Assembly (NCBI RefSeq): GCF_028993555.1
Contig: NZ_CP118611.1
Span: forward strand, 1,544,001 to 1,608,000
Length of the DNA stretch: 64,000 bases
Origin: Ensifer adhaerens
Lineage (GTDB): Bacteria > Pseudomonadota > Alphaproteobacteria > Rhizobiales > Rhizobiaceae
Direction of reading: 5' to 3'
In this document: positions 8,020 to 16,612 of the stretch, one piece after another
Position numbering within the stretch: the first letter of the stretch is position 1
Layout of the letters: each line of letters starts with the position of its first letter
The notes under the pieces: generated by a model
The model's input: only the letters and a program-made list of their open reading frames with translations
What the model was told of the DNA's origin: nothing
The model's database searches: none
Translations under genes and position numbers: made by a program

Positions 8020-9186
8020 TTGCCTGCAATATCCGCTTTCAGCCTGCCACCCCGCGATCGCCACGAGGTCAACCGCAGCTCGACCTCCCTCGAACTGATG
8101 TTCGATCTTGCCACCGTCGTGGCGGTTGCCGCCGCCGCCCATGGATTGGCGTGGGACATCGAGGCCGGCGAATTCGTAAACGGCATCGTCCAGTTTGCGT
8201 GCAGCTTTTTCATGGCCTGGCTGGCCTGGGCCAACTACACATGGTTCGCATCGGGCTATGACAACAAATCGGCCGCCTTCCGGGTGCTGACGATGGTCAT
8301 CATGTTCGGATCGCTTACCCTTGCCGGAGGGATCCGAAGCGGCCTCGGCGATGAGCCGCATTGGCTCGTCCTTATCGGTTTCAGCATCATGCGGCTGGGC
8401 ATGATCGCCCTGTGGCTTGGTGCGGCAAACGGGGATCGGCATGCCCGCCCGACGGCCCTGCGCTACGCCGCCGGGATCGGCGGCATGCAAATCTACTGGA
8501 ACACCCTGATCATTGCACTTCCCCCTGATGCGCCGCTTTACTTTCCGCTCTTTGCGCTCGGCGCCGCCGGCGAGTTGGCCGTACCGCTGCTGGCCGAGCG
8601 CGGCACCGCCAGCAACTGGCATCATGGTCACATCATCGATCGCTACAACTCGTTCAACATCATCGTCCTTGGCGAATGTTTTGCCGCCATCGCCTTGATT
8701 ATCTCGGATCCGGCGACACCGGAACTGAGGCATTTCTGGTGGGCGACCCTGTGTTCGATCATCGCGTTTTCGATGTGGGGACTCTATTTCGATCGCAACG
8801 AGCAATTGTGGGGCCGCGAGCTCAGCACCGTCCTGACCTGGGCCTACGGGCATTGCGTGCTGTTTGCGGCCGGCGCGGCGACGGCGGCGGGTTTCATCGT
8901 GTATCTCGCCGCCGCTGGCGACGAGGCCGTTTCGCAACAGCTTGCTGCTCTGGCCTTTTGCGTACCGATCGCGATGTATCTGACCGCCCTCTGGCTGGTT
9001 CGCGACCGGGCGTCCAAACACGGCTCGCTGCACTGGCTTCTCTTGGTGGTCGCAGCGCTCGCACTCGCAAGCAGCGCGTTCGCCTCCCACGCTCTGGAAT
9101 TGATGGCAATGTTGCTGGCGATCACCGTAGCGATACGGCGGCGACTATATCCGGCTGGCCTGCGTGAGGGTGGCGAACACGACTGA
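8020..9186 (+). CDS. ltrA: Low-temperature-requirement A (LtrA) family membrane protein, TTG start
   Basis: The 388-residue protein shows the LtrA opening NRSSTSLELMFDLATVVAV followed by about ten to twelve hydrophobic segments and the internal HIIDRYNSFNIIVLGECFAA motif typical of the family. Its biochemical role is not established. No ATG gives a sensible N terminus. TTG at 8020 is preceded by AAGGGAGGT at ideal distance and keeps the conserved RHEVNRSSTSLE segment, so I use it. Co-transcription with the DUF1275 gene is possible but a strong hairpin intervenes. Confidence 0.82.
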   Translation: MPAISAFSLPPRDRHEVNRSSTSLELMFDLATVVAVAAAAHGLAWDIEAGEFVNGIVQFACSFFMAWLAWANYTWFASGYDNKSAAFRVLTMVIMFGSLTLAGGIRSGLGDEPHWLVLIGFSIMRLGMIALWLGAANGDRHARPTALRYAAGIGGMQIYWNTLIIALPPDAPLYFPLFALGAAGELAVPLLAERGTASNWHHGHIIDRYNSFNIIVLGECFAAIALIISDPATPELRHFWWATLCSIIAFSMWGLYFDRNEQLWGRELSTVLTWAYGHCVLFAAGAATAAGFIVYLAAAGDEAVSQQLAALAFCVPIAMYLTALWLVRDRASKHGSLHWLLLVVAALALASSAFASHALELMAMLLAITVAIRRRLYPAGLREGGEHD

Positions 9187-9235
9187 AATCGGTCGCAAGC
9201 AAAGGGGTGGAGAAAAGTTGGGGAATCAAAGGGCC

Positions 9236-10469
9236 ATGTCGTCGTCAGCTACCATATCTGCGCGCAATCGGGGATTTCGCTCATCAATCACGCCGCTCCT
9301 TCTTGCATCAGGTCTGCTGACGACATGTGTCGCCGTCCCGATCGTATCTCGGTTCCAGCAGAACAGGCTTCAGCGGCGCAAATCGAGCACGTCAACCTTG
9401 CGCGTTTCTGGGGAGACGAGGTCACGCCCACTCTCCGTTCGCTCATCGCGCAGCAATACACGCAGACACGGCGTCGCCCACCGAGCGCAGTCAACCATGT
9501 CGACTTTCTTGCCATTTCGGGCGGTGGTGCGGACGGCGCGTTTGCCGCCGGATATGTGACGGGCTGGAGCGAAAGGGGCATCGACCGCAATTCGAGATCG
9601 TGACCGGCGTCAGCACCGTCGCTCTGGCGGCTCCCTTTGCCTTCCTTGGTCCAAGCCATGACAGGGAACTGCGCGAAGTTCTCACGCCGTATGGTGACCG
9701 TGATATCTATCGAAATCTCGGCCTGTTCGGAGTGATGGGGCATGGTCTCTACGTTAATTCACCGCTGCGGCAGTTGATCGGTCGCTATCTCACCGAAGAC
9801 ATGGTCGCCGAAATTGCCGCGCAGCACAGGATCGGCCGACGGCTGCTGATCCAGACCACCAACATTGATGCTCAGCGTCCTGTTGTGTGGGACCTGTCTG
9901 CAATCCCTGCCAGCGCGCGCGCCGATCGTCGAAAACGCATGATCGACATTCTGCTCGCGTCTGCGGCCATACCTGCGGTGTTCCCGCCCGTTTGGATCGA
10001 TGTGCGGCTGGACGGTCAAGCCAGGTAGGAATTGCATGTCGACGGCAGGACAGTGGCGCAGATCTTCTTTGCCCCTCCCAACATCGAACTCTCGGGATAT
10101 GAGAGGCGCTATTTCGGTCACACCCGCTCGCGAACACTCTATCTGATCCGCAACGGGCGCTTGACGCCCGAATACGCCGCGACCGAAGAAACCACACTGG
10201 GGATCGCCCGTCGCTGTATCGAGACGCTGATCAAGTATCAGGCGATATCCGATCTGGTGGGCCTACAACTCCAGACGACAGCTGCCCATGGTCAGCTTTA
10301 CTACGCATCGACCCGGGATCGGTTCACGCTGAGCCCGAAGTCCGAATTTGACCGAAGCCATATGCAACAGCTCTTCGCTGCCGGTTACGAGGAAGGTCGT
10401 CTTGGTCAGTGGCGCAAGCAGCCACCGCTTACGCCCGTGCAAGCGGCCGAGCGACGCAATCGTGGCTGA
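9236..10469 (+). pseudogene. Decayed patatin-like phospholipase
   Basis: Pieces of one patatin-family lipoprotein are spread over different frames. A lipobox-like leader (LLLASGLLTTC) runs from ATG 9236. The FLAISGGGADGAFAAGY oxyanion region is in another frame (around 9505-9560). The nucleophile region follows a second frameshift near 9585, and an in-frame TAG at 10026 interrupts the next section, after which the tail continues to 10469. The serine motif reads GVSTV instead of G-x-S-x-G and the aspartate motif HVDGR instead of DGG, so active-site residues are lost as well. This argues for real decay rather than sequencing error. Confidence 0.82.
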
Positions 10470-10992
10470 CATTCACGAAGGCACTGCAGCCTGAGCCACA
10501 GGCTGCAGTGCACCCGGAGGCGACGGCCAAGGCCTCGGCCGCGCTCCTCATTGCCTTCTTCAGAGGTGTACTCCATGTCGGTGCGCGACGCCGCCACCCA
10601 AACGCGCTGCTGTAAAACGCTCGGGCGTGATGCGCTTAACTGTTTGATTTCATGAATGCCGTTGTCGCAGAGCTACGGCGCTCTTACAAGCTTCAGTGGC
10701 AAGGCGGCGATCGCCGAGTTTGCCGATCTCGAAGACCCGCACCAGGACTATCCATTCTGAAAAGGAGCAGTTGCCATCAGCCGACACCAGCCTGAATGTA
10801 GGGAAAGGGGCCGATCACCCCTGCTCCACTTCTTTGTGTCCGGGCGGTTGATCGGTTGGAATGCCTGAGCACCGGCCAGACGATCCCGGTTTGGCAAGCA
10901 GAGGCCTTGCCCTGGAGCTCGGCGGCCTGGCACCAAAACGAAAACGGACAGCGACAATTCGCTGCCCGTTCCATATGTTCGCCTTGCGTGTC
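10470..10992. other. Non-coding region between pseudogene and amidohydrolase
   Basis: The 523 bp contain a 13-bp hairpin at the left end and no convincing gene. A 34-codon frame at 10656-10760 on the plus strand ends in EFADLEDPHQDYPF and may be the tail of a lost gene; it has no ribosome-binding site. The rest lies downstream of the convergent amidohydrolase gene. Confidence 0.45.
10481..10511. terminator. Perfect 13-bp hairpin
   Basis: GCACTGCAGCCTG (10481-10493) and CAGGCTGCAGTGC (10499-10511) are exact inverted repeats with a 5-base loop, starting 12 bp after the end of the patatin remnant. No T run is present. It is the likely former terminator of that gene. Confidence 0.55.
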
Positions 10993-12870
10993 TCACACGG
11001 CCCAGCATGAGCAGCCGAGTGCGCCGAAGAAGCCCTTGAGATCGGCGATCGGCAGCTTTGACGTCCAGGCGCCGGCATGGTCGTGGCCATGCACGCCGCA
11101 ATTGCTGGCGCAGCCGCAGGTCGTGATCGCCGTGCGCCGGAGCGAGTTCTTGCCGGCACCATCGGGCTCGCCCCAGGCGGCATAGCCGCCGAAGGTGCGG
11201 ACCGGCGACCAGTCGGGCATCGCCGGCGGCACCGGGTTGTCGTCGTGGGCGGCGAAGTCGCCGGCCGCATAGACGACCTTGCCGCCGACAACAGTCAGTT
11301 CCGAGGTCAGGAACGAGATCTCGTCCTCCGGGCAGGCGAAATAGTCCTTGTTCGGCACGATCAGGTCGGCAAACTGCCCCTTCTCGATCCGGCCCTTCTT
11401 GCCTTCTTCGTTGGAAAACCACTGCACCTTCTCGGTCCACATCCGAAGCGCCGTCTCGCGATCGAGGCAATTGGCGCGCGGATAGAGCTGCAGGCCGCCG
11501 ACGGTCTTGCCGGTCACCATCCACGACAGCGAGACCCAGGGGTTGTAGGAGGCGACCCGGGTGGCATCGGTGCCGGCCGACACGTTGACGCCCTTCTCCA
11601 GCATGCGGCTGATCGGTGGCGTCGCTTCCGCCACCCCGTGGCCGTAGCGTTCGACGAAATATTCGCCCTGGTAGGCCATGCGGTGCTGGGTGGCGATGCC
11701 GCCGCCCAGCGCGGCAATCCGGTCGATCGAGCGGTCGGAGATCGTCTCGGCATGGTCGAAGAACCAGTTCAGGCCTTCGAGCGGGATGTCCTTGTTGACC
11801 TTCTCGAAGACGTCGAGCGCGCGGCTGATGGTCTCGTCATAGGTGGCATGCAGCCGCCAGGGCCAGCGGTTCTCGGCCAGGACCCGGACGACCTCCTCGA
11901 GCTCGCCCTCCATCTCCGGCGCCATCTCGGGCCGCGGCTGGCGGAAGTCCTCGAAGTCGGCGGCCGAAAACACCAGCATCTCGCCGGCACCGTTGTGGCG
12001 GAAGTAGTCGTTGCCCTGCTTGTATTTGACCGAGGCGGTCCAGTGGAGGAAGTCCTCCTTCTCCTCCTTCGGTTTCTGGGTGAAGAGGTTGTAGGCCAGG
12101 CGAACGGTCAGCTGATTGTCATCCGAGAGCTTCTGGATGACGGCATAATCGTCCGGATAGTTCTGGAAGCCACCACCGGCGTCGATGACGCTGGTGATGC
12201 CGAGCCGGTTGAGTTCGCGCATGAAGTGGCGGGTGGAATTGACCTGGTAGTCGAAGGGCAGTTTCGGTCCCTTGGCGAGCGTCGAATAGAGGATGCCGGC
12301 ATTGGGTTTGGCCAAGAGCAGACCGGTCGGGTTGCCGTTGGCATCGCGGGTGATCTCGCCGCCCGGCGGGTTCGGCGTGTCCCTGGTGTAGCCGACCGCT
12401 CTCAGGGCGGCGCCGTTCAGAAGCGCCCGGTCATAGAGATGCAGCAGGAACACCGGCGTATCGGGGGCGATCGCATTGATCTCGTCGATCGTCGGCAGCC
12501 GCTTTTCGACAAACTGGTGTTCGGTAAAGCCGCCGACGACGCGCACCCATTGCGGCGCCGGCGTGATCGCCACCTGCCGCTTCAGCATCGCCATCGCATC
12601 GGCAAGCGACCGCACGCCGTCCCAGCGCAGTTCCATGTTGAAGTTGAGGCCGCCGCGCACGACGTGGGTGTGGTTGTCGTTGAGACCCGGCAGAACGCGC
12701 TTGCCCTTCAGGTCGATCACCTTGGTATCCGACCCGGCCAGCGCCATGATCGTCCGCTCGTCGCCGACGGCCAGGAACTTCCCGTCCTTGATGGCCACGG
12801 CGCTGGCCGTCGGATGGCTGCGGTCGAGCGTCGTGAAAAGGCCGTTGTGGAGGATGAGATCGGGCGTCAT
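10993..12870 (-). CDS. YtcJ-like amidohydrolase
   Basis: The 625-residue protein is a metal-dependent amidohydrolase of the YtcJ/exoenzyme-regulatory group. It has an N-terminal beta-sandwich, the HxH metal motif in NDNHTHVVRG, a histidine in WFFDHAETI and the catalytic aspartate in VSAGTDATR. A C-terminal tail of about 35 residues is rich in Cys and His (CGC...NCGVHGHDH...GCSCW). The substrate is unknown. ATG 12870 was chosen for its GGAG site and family-like MTPDLILHNG opening. The upstream same-strand neighbour is an XapX protein. Confidence 0.85.
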   Translation of the reverse strand: MTPDLILHNGLFTTLDRSHPTASAVAIKDGKFLAVGDERTIMALAGSDTKVIDLKGKRVLPGLNDNHTHVVRGGLNFNMELRWDGVRSLADAMAMLKRQVAITPAPQWVRVVGGFTEHQFVEKRLPTIDEINAIAPDTPVFLLHLYDRALLNGAALRAVGYTRDTPNPPGGEITRDANGNPTGLLLAKPNAGILYSTLAKGPKLPFDYQVNSTRHFMRELNRLGITSVIDAGGGFQNYPDDYAVIQKLSDDNQLTVRLAYNLFTQKPKEEKEDFLHWTASVKYKQGNDYFRHNGAGEMLVFSAADFEDFRQPRPEMAPEMEGELEEVVRVLAENRWPWRLHATYDETISRALDVFEKVNKDIPLEGLNWFFDHAETISDRSIDRIAALGGGIATQHRMAYQGEYFVERYGHGVAEATPPISRMLEKGVNVSAGTDATRVASYNPWVSLSWMVTGKTVGGLQLYPRANCLDRETALRMWTEKVQWFSNEEGKKGRIEKGQFADLIVPNKDYFACPEDEISFLTSELTVVGGKVVYAAGDFAAHDDNPVPPAMPDWSPVRTFGGYAAWGEPDGAGKNSLRRTAITTCGCASNCGVHGHDHAGAWTSKLPIADLKGFFGALGCSCWAV

Positions 12871-12917
12871 TGGTCGGCTCCAGGCTTCAAGTTTCAAGAT
12901 TGCAATGGAAGTTCGGG

Positions 12918-12938
12918 GTGGCGATCGGTCATCGCCAC
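12918..12938. other. Hairpin between XapX and amidohydrolase genes
   Basis: GTGGCGAT (12918-12925) and ATCGCCAC (12931-12938) form a perfect 8-bp stem with a 5-base loop in the short gap between two same-strand genes. It may modulate or partly terminate the transcript. Confidence 0.4.
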
Positions 12939-12966
12939 GTCCCGCAAGTTCGCTCTCTTCGCGGGC

Positions 12967-13254
12967 TCAATTATCAGACTTGATCCGAATCTGGTGCGCA
13001 GTTGCGACATCGCTCCGGTTTTCTCCTTTCGGCATGTGGCCGAACATGTGGGGCTTGATCTGATTGATCCAGGAGATCACCGCGGGCTCCTTGCCCCACA
13101 GAGTTTTGGCAAAGGGAACAATCTGTTCGCCGACGAGAATTCCAAGCAGGCCGACCAGGGCGATGACCGGCGGCGCCGGCGAGCGGACGTTGAGGAGGCT
13201 GTAGACGATGCCGACCAGAAGTCCGGCGCCGAGTGACATGAGGTAGAGCTTCAT
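12967..13254 (-). CDS. XapX (DUF1427) domain membrane protein
   Basis: The 95-residue protein has two predicted membrane helices (YLMSLGAGLLVGIVYSLLNV and PVIALVGLLGILVGEQ) and the RSPAPPVIALVGLLG signature of XapX proteins. Its function is unknown. ATG 13254 is used; the reading frame is open further upstream but only this start gives the family length. It sits between a ring-cleaving dioxygenase and a YtcJ-like amidohydrolase on the same strand, with hairpins in both gaps. Confidence 0.85.
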   Translation of the reverse strand: MKLYLMSLGAGLLVGIVYSLLNVRSPAPPVIALVGLLGILVGEQIVPFAKTLWGKEPAVISWINQIKPHMFGHMPKGENRSDVATAHQIRIKSDN

Positions 13255-13280
13255 GACGGTGGTCCTTGATTGTTGCGGCT

Positions 13281-13314
13281 GCCACTCTGAGCGGGTTGAC
13301 CCAACCAGAGTGGC
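13281..13314. terminator. Stem-loop between dioxygenase and XapX genes
   Basis: GCCACTCTG (13281-13289) pairs exactly with CAGAGTGGC (13306-13314). It lies 80 bp after the dioxygenase stop and just before xapX on the minus strand. There is no T run, so partial termination or RNA stability are equally possible. Confidence 0.45.
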
Positions 13315-13393
13315 TTTGCTTGTCGCATCGTTGGCCGGGTTCGGGTCGATACGTTTTCCAGGGTGGACATGCTGCTTGCGAACGGCGCCGATC

Positions 13394-14326
13394 CTATGCG
13401 GCAAGAGGAACCAGATTTGCCTCGATCTTGTTGCGGAAAGGCTCGTATCGGTTCGGCAGCTTCAGCGCCTGGCCGAGGTGGGCAGTGTCCTCGTCGCGGT
13501 CGAAGCCGGGTTCGTTGGTTGCGATCTCGAACAGGATCCCGCCCGGTGTTCGGAAGTAGATCGCCCAGAAATAGTCGCGATCGATGACGGGAGTTACCTG
13601 GTAGCCTGTGTCCATCAGTGCCTTGCGCACTTCGAGTTGCTTTTCGCGGTTCTCCACCGCAAAGGCGATGTGATGAACCGAACCCGCCCCCTGGCGCGCA
13701 AATGGTGTCTTCGGGAGCGCGGCGAGCTCGATCGTGTCTGCACCGTTGCCACCGGGAATGATGAACCGCGTGACGTCCCCTTCAATCTCGGAACGCTCAT
13801 AACCCATGAAACGGAGGAGTTCTTCGGTCGCCGCCGTGTCGTGAAGGTTGAAGCGCGCGCCGCTGAAGCCGCGGATGGCGTTGGCCTCGGAAATGCCCTC
13901 GGCGAGCCAGGGGGCACGGACATCGTCGGCCGTTTCGACCAAGGCGAGGCCGTCGCCATCGGGGCCTGTGAAACGCAGGCGGTTGGCACCAAAGGCCGTG
14001 TCGGCCTGAAGACCACCCACACCTTGCGCAGCGAGGCGATCCTTCCAGAAGGCCAGCGCCCCCTTTGGAATGGAGAACTGGGTCTCGCCGACTTCGCCGA
14101 CGCCCGGCCGTCCGATCATCATGTGCGGGAACGGAAAGTACGTCATGACGGTACCAGCCGTACCTTTCTCGTCGCCGTAATAAAGGTGGTACACACTCGG
14201 ATCGTCGAAATTGACCGTCTTCTTCACGCGGCGAAGACCGAGCGTGTCAGTGAAAAATCTGTTGTTCTCTTGCGCATCCGACGCCATGGAGGTGACGTGA
14301 TGCAGTCCCTTGATATCCTTGATCAT
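13394..14326 (-). CDS. Ring-cleaving dioxygenase (VOC/glyoxalase family, MhqO-like)
   Basis: The 310-residue protein has two vicinal-oxygen-chelate repeats. Candidate iron ligands are His10 (GLHHVTS), His219 (SVHHIAF) and Glu267 (ILFEIAT). The family includes MhqO-type extradiol dioxygenases acting on hydroquinones and catechols. The start at 14326 gives the conserved IKGLHHVTSMASDAQENNRFF opening. It is divergent from a LysR gene, with a 33-bp conserved element between them that recurs upstream of the isochorismatase-like gene. Confidence 0.88.
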   Translation of the reverse strand: MIKDIKGLHHVTSMASDAQENNRFFTDTLGLRRVKKTVNFDDPSVYHLYYGDEKGTAGTVMTYFPFPHMMIGRPGVGEVGETQFSIPKGALAFWKDRLAAQGVGGLQADTAFGANRLRFTGPDGDGLALVETADDVRAPWLAEGISEANAIRGFSGARFNLHDTAATEELLRFMGYERSEIEGDVTRFIIPGGNGADTIELAALPKTPFARQGAGSVHHIAFAVENREKQLEVRKALMDTGYQVTPVIDRDYFWAIYFRTPGGILFEIATNEPGFDRDEDTAHLGQALKLPNRYEPFRNKIEANLVPLAA

Positions 14327-14394
14327 GGCCCGTGCCTTTCTTCGTGACGGTGTTTGTCGTTGGGAAAAGGTGTACTCGGGTTGATTACGTCGTG

Positions 14395-14427
14395 GAATTG
14401 CAATATTTCTTCCGAATGAATTGCGTT
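14395..14427 (-). promoter_or_regulatory. Putative LysR operator in the dioxygenase/LysR intergenic region
   Basis: On the minus strand this element contains two GCAATTC words 23 bp apart and matches the element at 6255-6287 at 28 of 33 positions. It ends 68 bp before the dioxygenase start and lies 17 bp from the LysR start, a position suited to control both genes. Confidence 0.62.
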
Positions 14428-14443
14428 TTTTGAAATAATAGAG

Positions 14444-15343
14444 ATGAATGATCACAAAGCGCTGAAAATCTTCCTGATGGCTGCCGACAAGCGCAACTTC
14501 GCTCAGGTTGCCCGCGAGCTCGATATGACACCCGCCGCTGTCACGCGGGCCATTGCCGCGCTTGAAGATGATCTCGGCGTCCAGCTGTTTGTTCGCACGA
14601 CCCGCCAGGTATCCCTGACGACGGACGGCGCCGTCTTTGCCGCCCAGATTCAACCGGCGGTCGAGACGCTCGAAAACGCGCGGCGCGATGTCAAGAACGC
14701 CCACAAGGCTGACCAGGGACGTTTGAGGATCAGCGCGCCGACTTGGCTCGGCAAGACGGTGCTGCCGCCGATCCTTTCCGGCTTCCGGGAGCTCTACCCG
14801 AAGATGTGCTTCGAGATCTCGCTGTCGGACGGTTTGATAGACATCGTAGATGACGATTACGACCTCGCGATCCGCATTTCTTCGGCCCCTTCGGACAAGT
14901 TTACGATATGGCGCAAGATCAAGGTGGTGCCGCGGATTCTGGTGGCCGCGCCAGGCAGTCGGTTCGCCGAGATGGAACACCCGAATGAACTGACTCCGGA
15001 CGATTGTCTCGCCTATAGCGGCGAAAGCCGACGTGAGAACTGGCTGCTTTCGGACGGAGGCTCGAGCATCACCATCGTCGCCGGAAGGGCATTCAGCGCC
15101 AACAACGGCGAGGTCCTTGCCAACATGGCCGCAGACGGCGCGGGCGTGGCGATGCTGCCGGGCTTCGATATCGCCGAGCATATTCGCAGCGGCCGGCTCG
15201 TCCACGTCCTGCGAAGCTGGTCGCCACCGGACCTTTGGTTGACACTCTATTATCCGCCTTACCAGGCCCTACCGCCCCGCATTGCGACCTTCTCGAAGTT
15301 CTTCGAGGAACAACTGACCGCTCACATGGTCATGCTCGACTAG
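14444..15343 (+). CDS. LysR-family transcriptional regulator
   Basis: The 299-residue protein has a LysR helix-turn-helix (NFAQVARELDMTPAAVTRA, about residues 18-36) and a full effector-binding domain ending in FSKFFEEQL. It is divergent from the ring-cleaving dioxygenase. The shared 33-bp element suggests that it also controls the hydrolase at 6400. The effector is unknown; by analogy with similar dioxygenase regulators a quinone or aromatic compound is possible. Confidence 0.92.
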   Translation: MNDHKALKIFLMAADKRNFAQVARELDMTPAAVTRAIAALEDDLGVQLFVRTTRQVSLTTDGAVFAAQIQPAVETLENARRDVKNAHKADQGRLRISAPTWLGKTVLPPILSGFRELYPKMCFEISLSDGLIDIVDDDYDLAIRISSAPSDKFTIWRKIKVVPRILVAAPGSRFAEMEHPNELTPDDCLAYSGESRRENWLLSDGGSSITIVAGRAFSANNGEVLANMAADGAGVAMLPGFDIAEHIRSGRLVHVLRSWSPPDLWLTLYYPPYQALPPRIATFSKFFEEQLTAHMVMLD

Positions 15344-15538
15344 AGCATCCTTTGCGCGTTTGTCTGGACGCGCGGCGAACTGGCGTGTCGCGGATGGCCT
15401 AATCTCATCGCGTATGTGAAGACACTGACCTCGGGCGCAGCCGGAGAGGCGGTGCTCGATTCCACAAGATAATCCGAGGGACAGTCCCCTCGCCGTCCGC
15501 GAGCCTCCGCGCCCGCGGGCACCCATGCCAACATTGCC

Positions 15539-15584
15539 TTAAACCAAACCGCCGACGCTCGCTCTCGGGCGAAATTAAACCAAA
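15539..15584 (+). repeat. Two direct TTAAACCAAA repeats before the five-gene operon
   Basis: TTAAACCAAA occurs at 15539-15548 and again at 15575-15584, 36 bp apart, in the 240-bp gap upstream of the operon. The second copy ends at the first base of the assigned ATG (15584). They could be regulator half-sites; no other promoter element is clear. Confidence 0.35.
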
Positions 15585-16612
15585 TGTTTGCTCTCTCCCG
15601 CGAAGATGCGACCCAAGCTTGCACAAAGCTCCCTTCTAGAATCGAAGCTGCCGGGCCAGAGCCATTGTACAATCTGATATCGGTCGTGCTGAAGAAGCGC
15701 CTCGACCTCTCATTCAAGACATCACCAGATTTCCGCGCGAGGATCGTCGAAGCCCCCGGGCTGTGGATGAGCGAGCGGGACGTTGCCAGACTGCGACACG
15801 ATCTGCGCAAGGTCGCGCAGCGATCGGTTCCCGATGGAGAGCTGGACTATGGTGTCTTCTCCGAGCGTGAGGACGCCCTCGCCCGGACGATAGTGACGGT
15901 CGTCTATCGGGTTTCGGACGGCGAACCGGTCGCCTTCAATGCGTTGCCGGTCATCCAGGTCTCTCTCTCGGGCAAACCCGTGGACGTTCTTCACCTGGGG
16001 CTGGTGATGATCGACCCTGCAGTTCGCAGCCAGGGGCTTTCCTGGGTACTCTACGGCCTCACCTGCTTTCTTCTCTTCCTGCGCAACCAGCTTCGTCCGC
16101 TCTGGATTTCGAATGTCACCCAAGTGCCGGCCGTTGCCGGCATGGTGGCCGAGACCTTCAGTGGCGTCTTTCCGGCGCCCACGCGTGGCGCTCGCCGATC
16201 GTTGCACCAGCAACTGATCGCCACGGCGATCATGGGCTCTCATCGTCATGTCTTCGGCGTCGGTCCTGATGCCGGTTTCGACGCCGACCGCTTCGTGATC
16301 ACCAACGCCTATACGGGCGGCTCCGACAACCTGAAAAAGACCTTCGAGGCGGCGCCCAAGCACCGCAAGGCGGAGTACAACGACTTCTGCGCCACCGAAC
16401 TCGACTACGATCGCGGCGACGACCTCATCCAGATCGGCCAACTCGACCTCAACGCGGCGCAACGCTACCTCATGGAAAGCGTGCCGCGCAACGCACTCGG
16501 CCGCCTTGCGGTCGCAAGTTTCATCATCCTCGTCCAAAGGCTGGCTCTACCGGTTTTGCATTGGACGGACAGCCGTCGGCAGTGGGGCATATTGAGGCCT
16601 TCAAATCAATGA
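15584..16612 (+). CDS. Uncharacterised protein with acyltransferase (GNAT-like) motif, first gene of a five-gene operon
   Basis: I do not recognise this 342-residue protein with certainty. Residues 134-170 (VDVLHLGLVMIDPAVRSQGLSWVLYGL) look like the central strand and acyl-CoA or acyl-ACP pyrophosphate-binding turn of a GNAT fold, with RSQGLSW in place of the usual R/Q-x-x-G-x-G/A. N-acyl amino acid synthases (FeeM-like) share this type of fold, but that is only a guess. No signal peptide is seen. The assigned ATG lacks a clear ribosome-binding site, so the true start may be downstream. The stop overlaps the ThiF-like gene (ATGA). Confidence 0.65.
   Translation: MFALSREDATQACTKLPSRIEAAGPEPLYNLISVVLKKRLDLSFKTSPDFRARIVEAPGLWMSERDVARLRHDLRKVAQRSVPDGELDYGVFSEREDALARTIVTVVYRVSDGEPVAFNALPVIQVSLSGKPVDVLHLGLVMIDPAVRSQGLSWVLYGLTCFLLFLRNQLRPLWISNVTQVPAVAGMVAETFSGVFPAPTRGARRSLHQQLIATAIMGSHRHVFGVGPDAGFDADRFVITNAYTGGSDNLKKTFEAAPKHRKAEYNDFCATELDYDRGDDLIQIGQLDLNAAQRYLMESVPRNALGRLAVASFIILVQRLALPVLHWTDSRRQWGILRPSNQ

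Noticed and set aside
11077..13236. 719-codon open frame on the plus strand
   Set aside because: It is antisense to the well-supported amidohydrolase and XapX genes, has low-complexity GRR/HRG-rich translation and no domain.
13394..15205. 603-codon extension of the dioxygenase frame upstream
   Set aside because: The extra N-terminal part runs antisense through the LysR gene and operator; the family length and conserved opening fit the start at 14326.
15344..15583. Repeat or mobile-element remnant upstream of the five-gene operon
   Set aside because: A short GCGCGT/ACGCGC inverted repeat is present but no transposase remnant or target duplication supports a mobile element.
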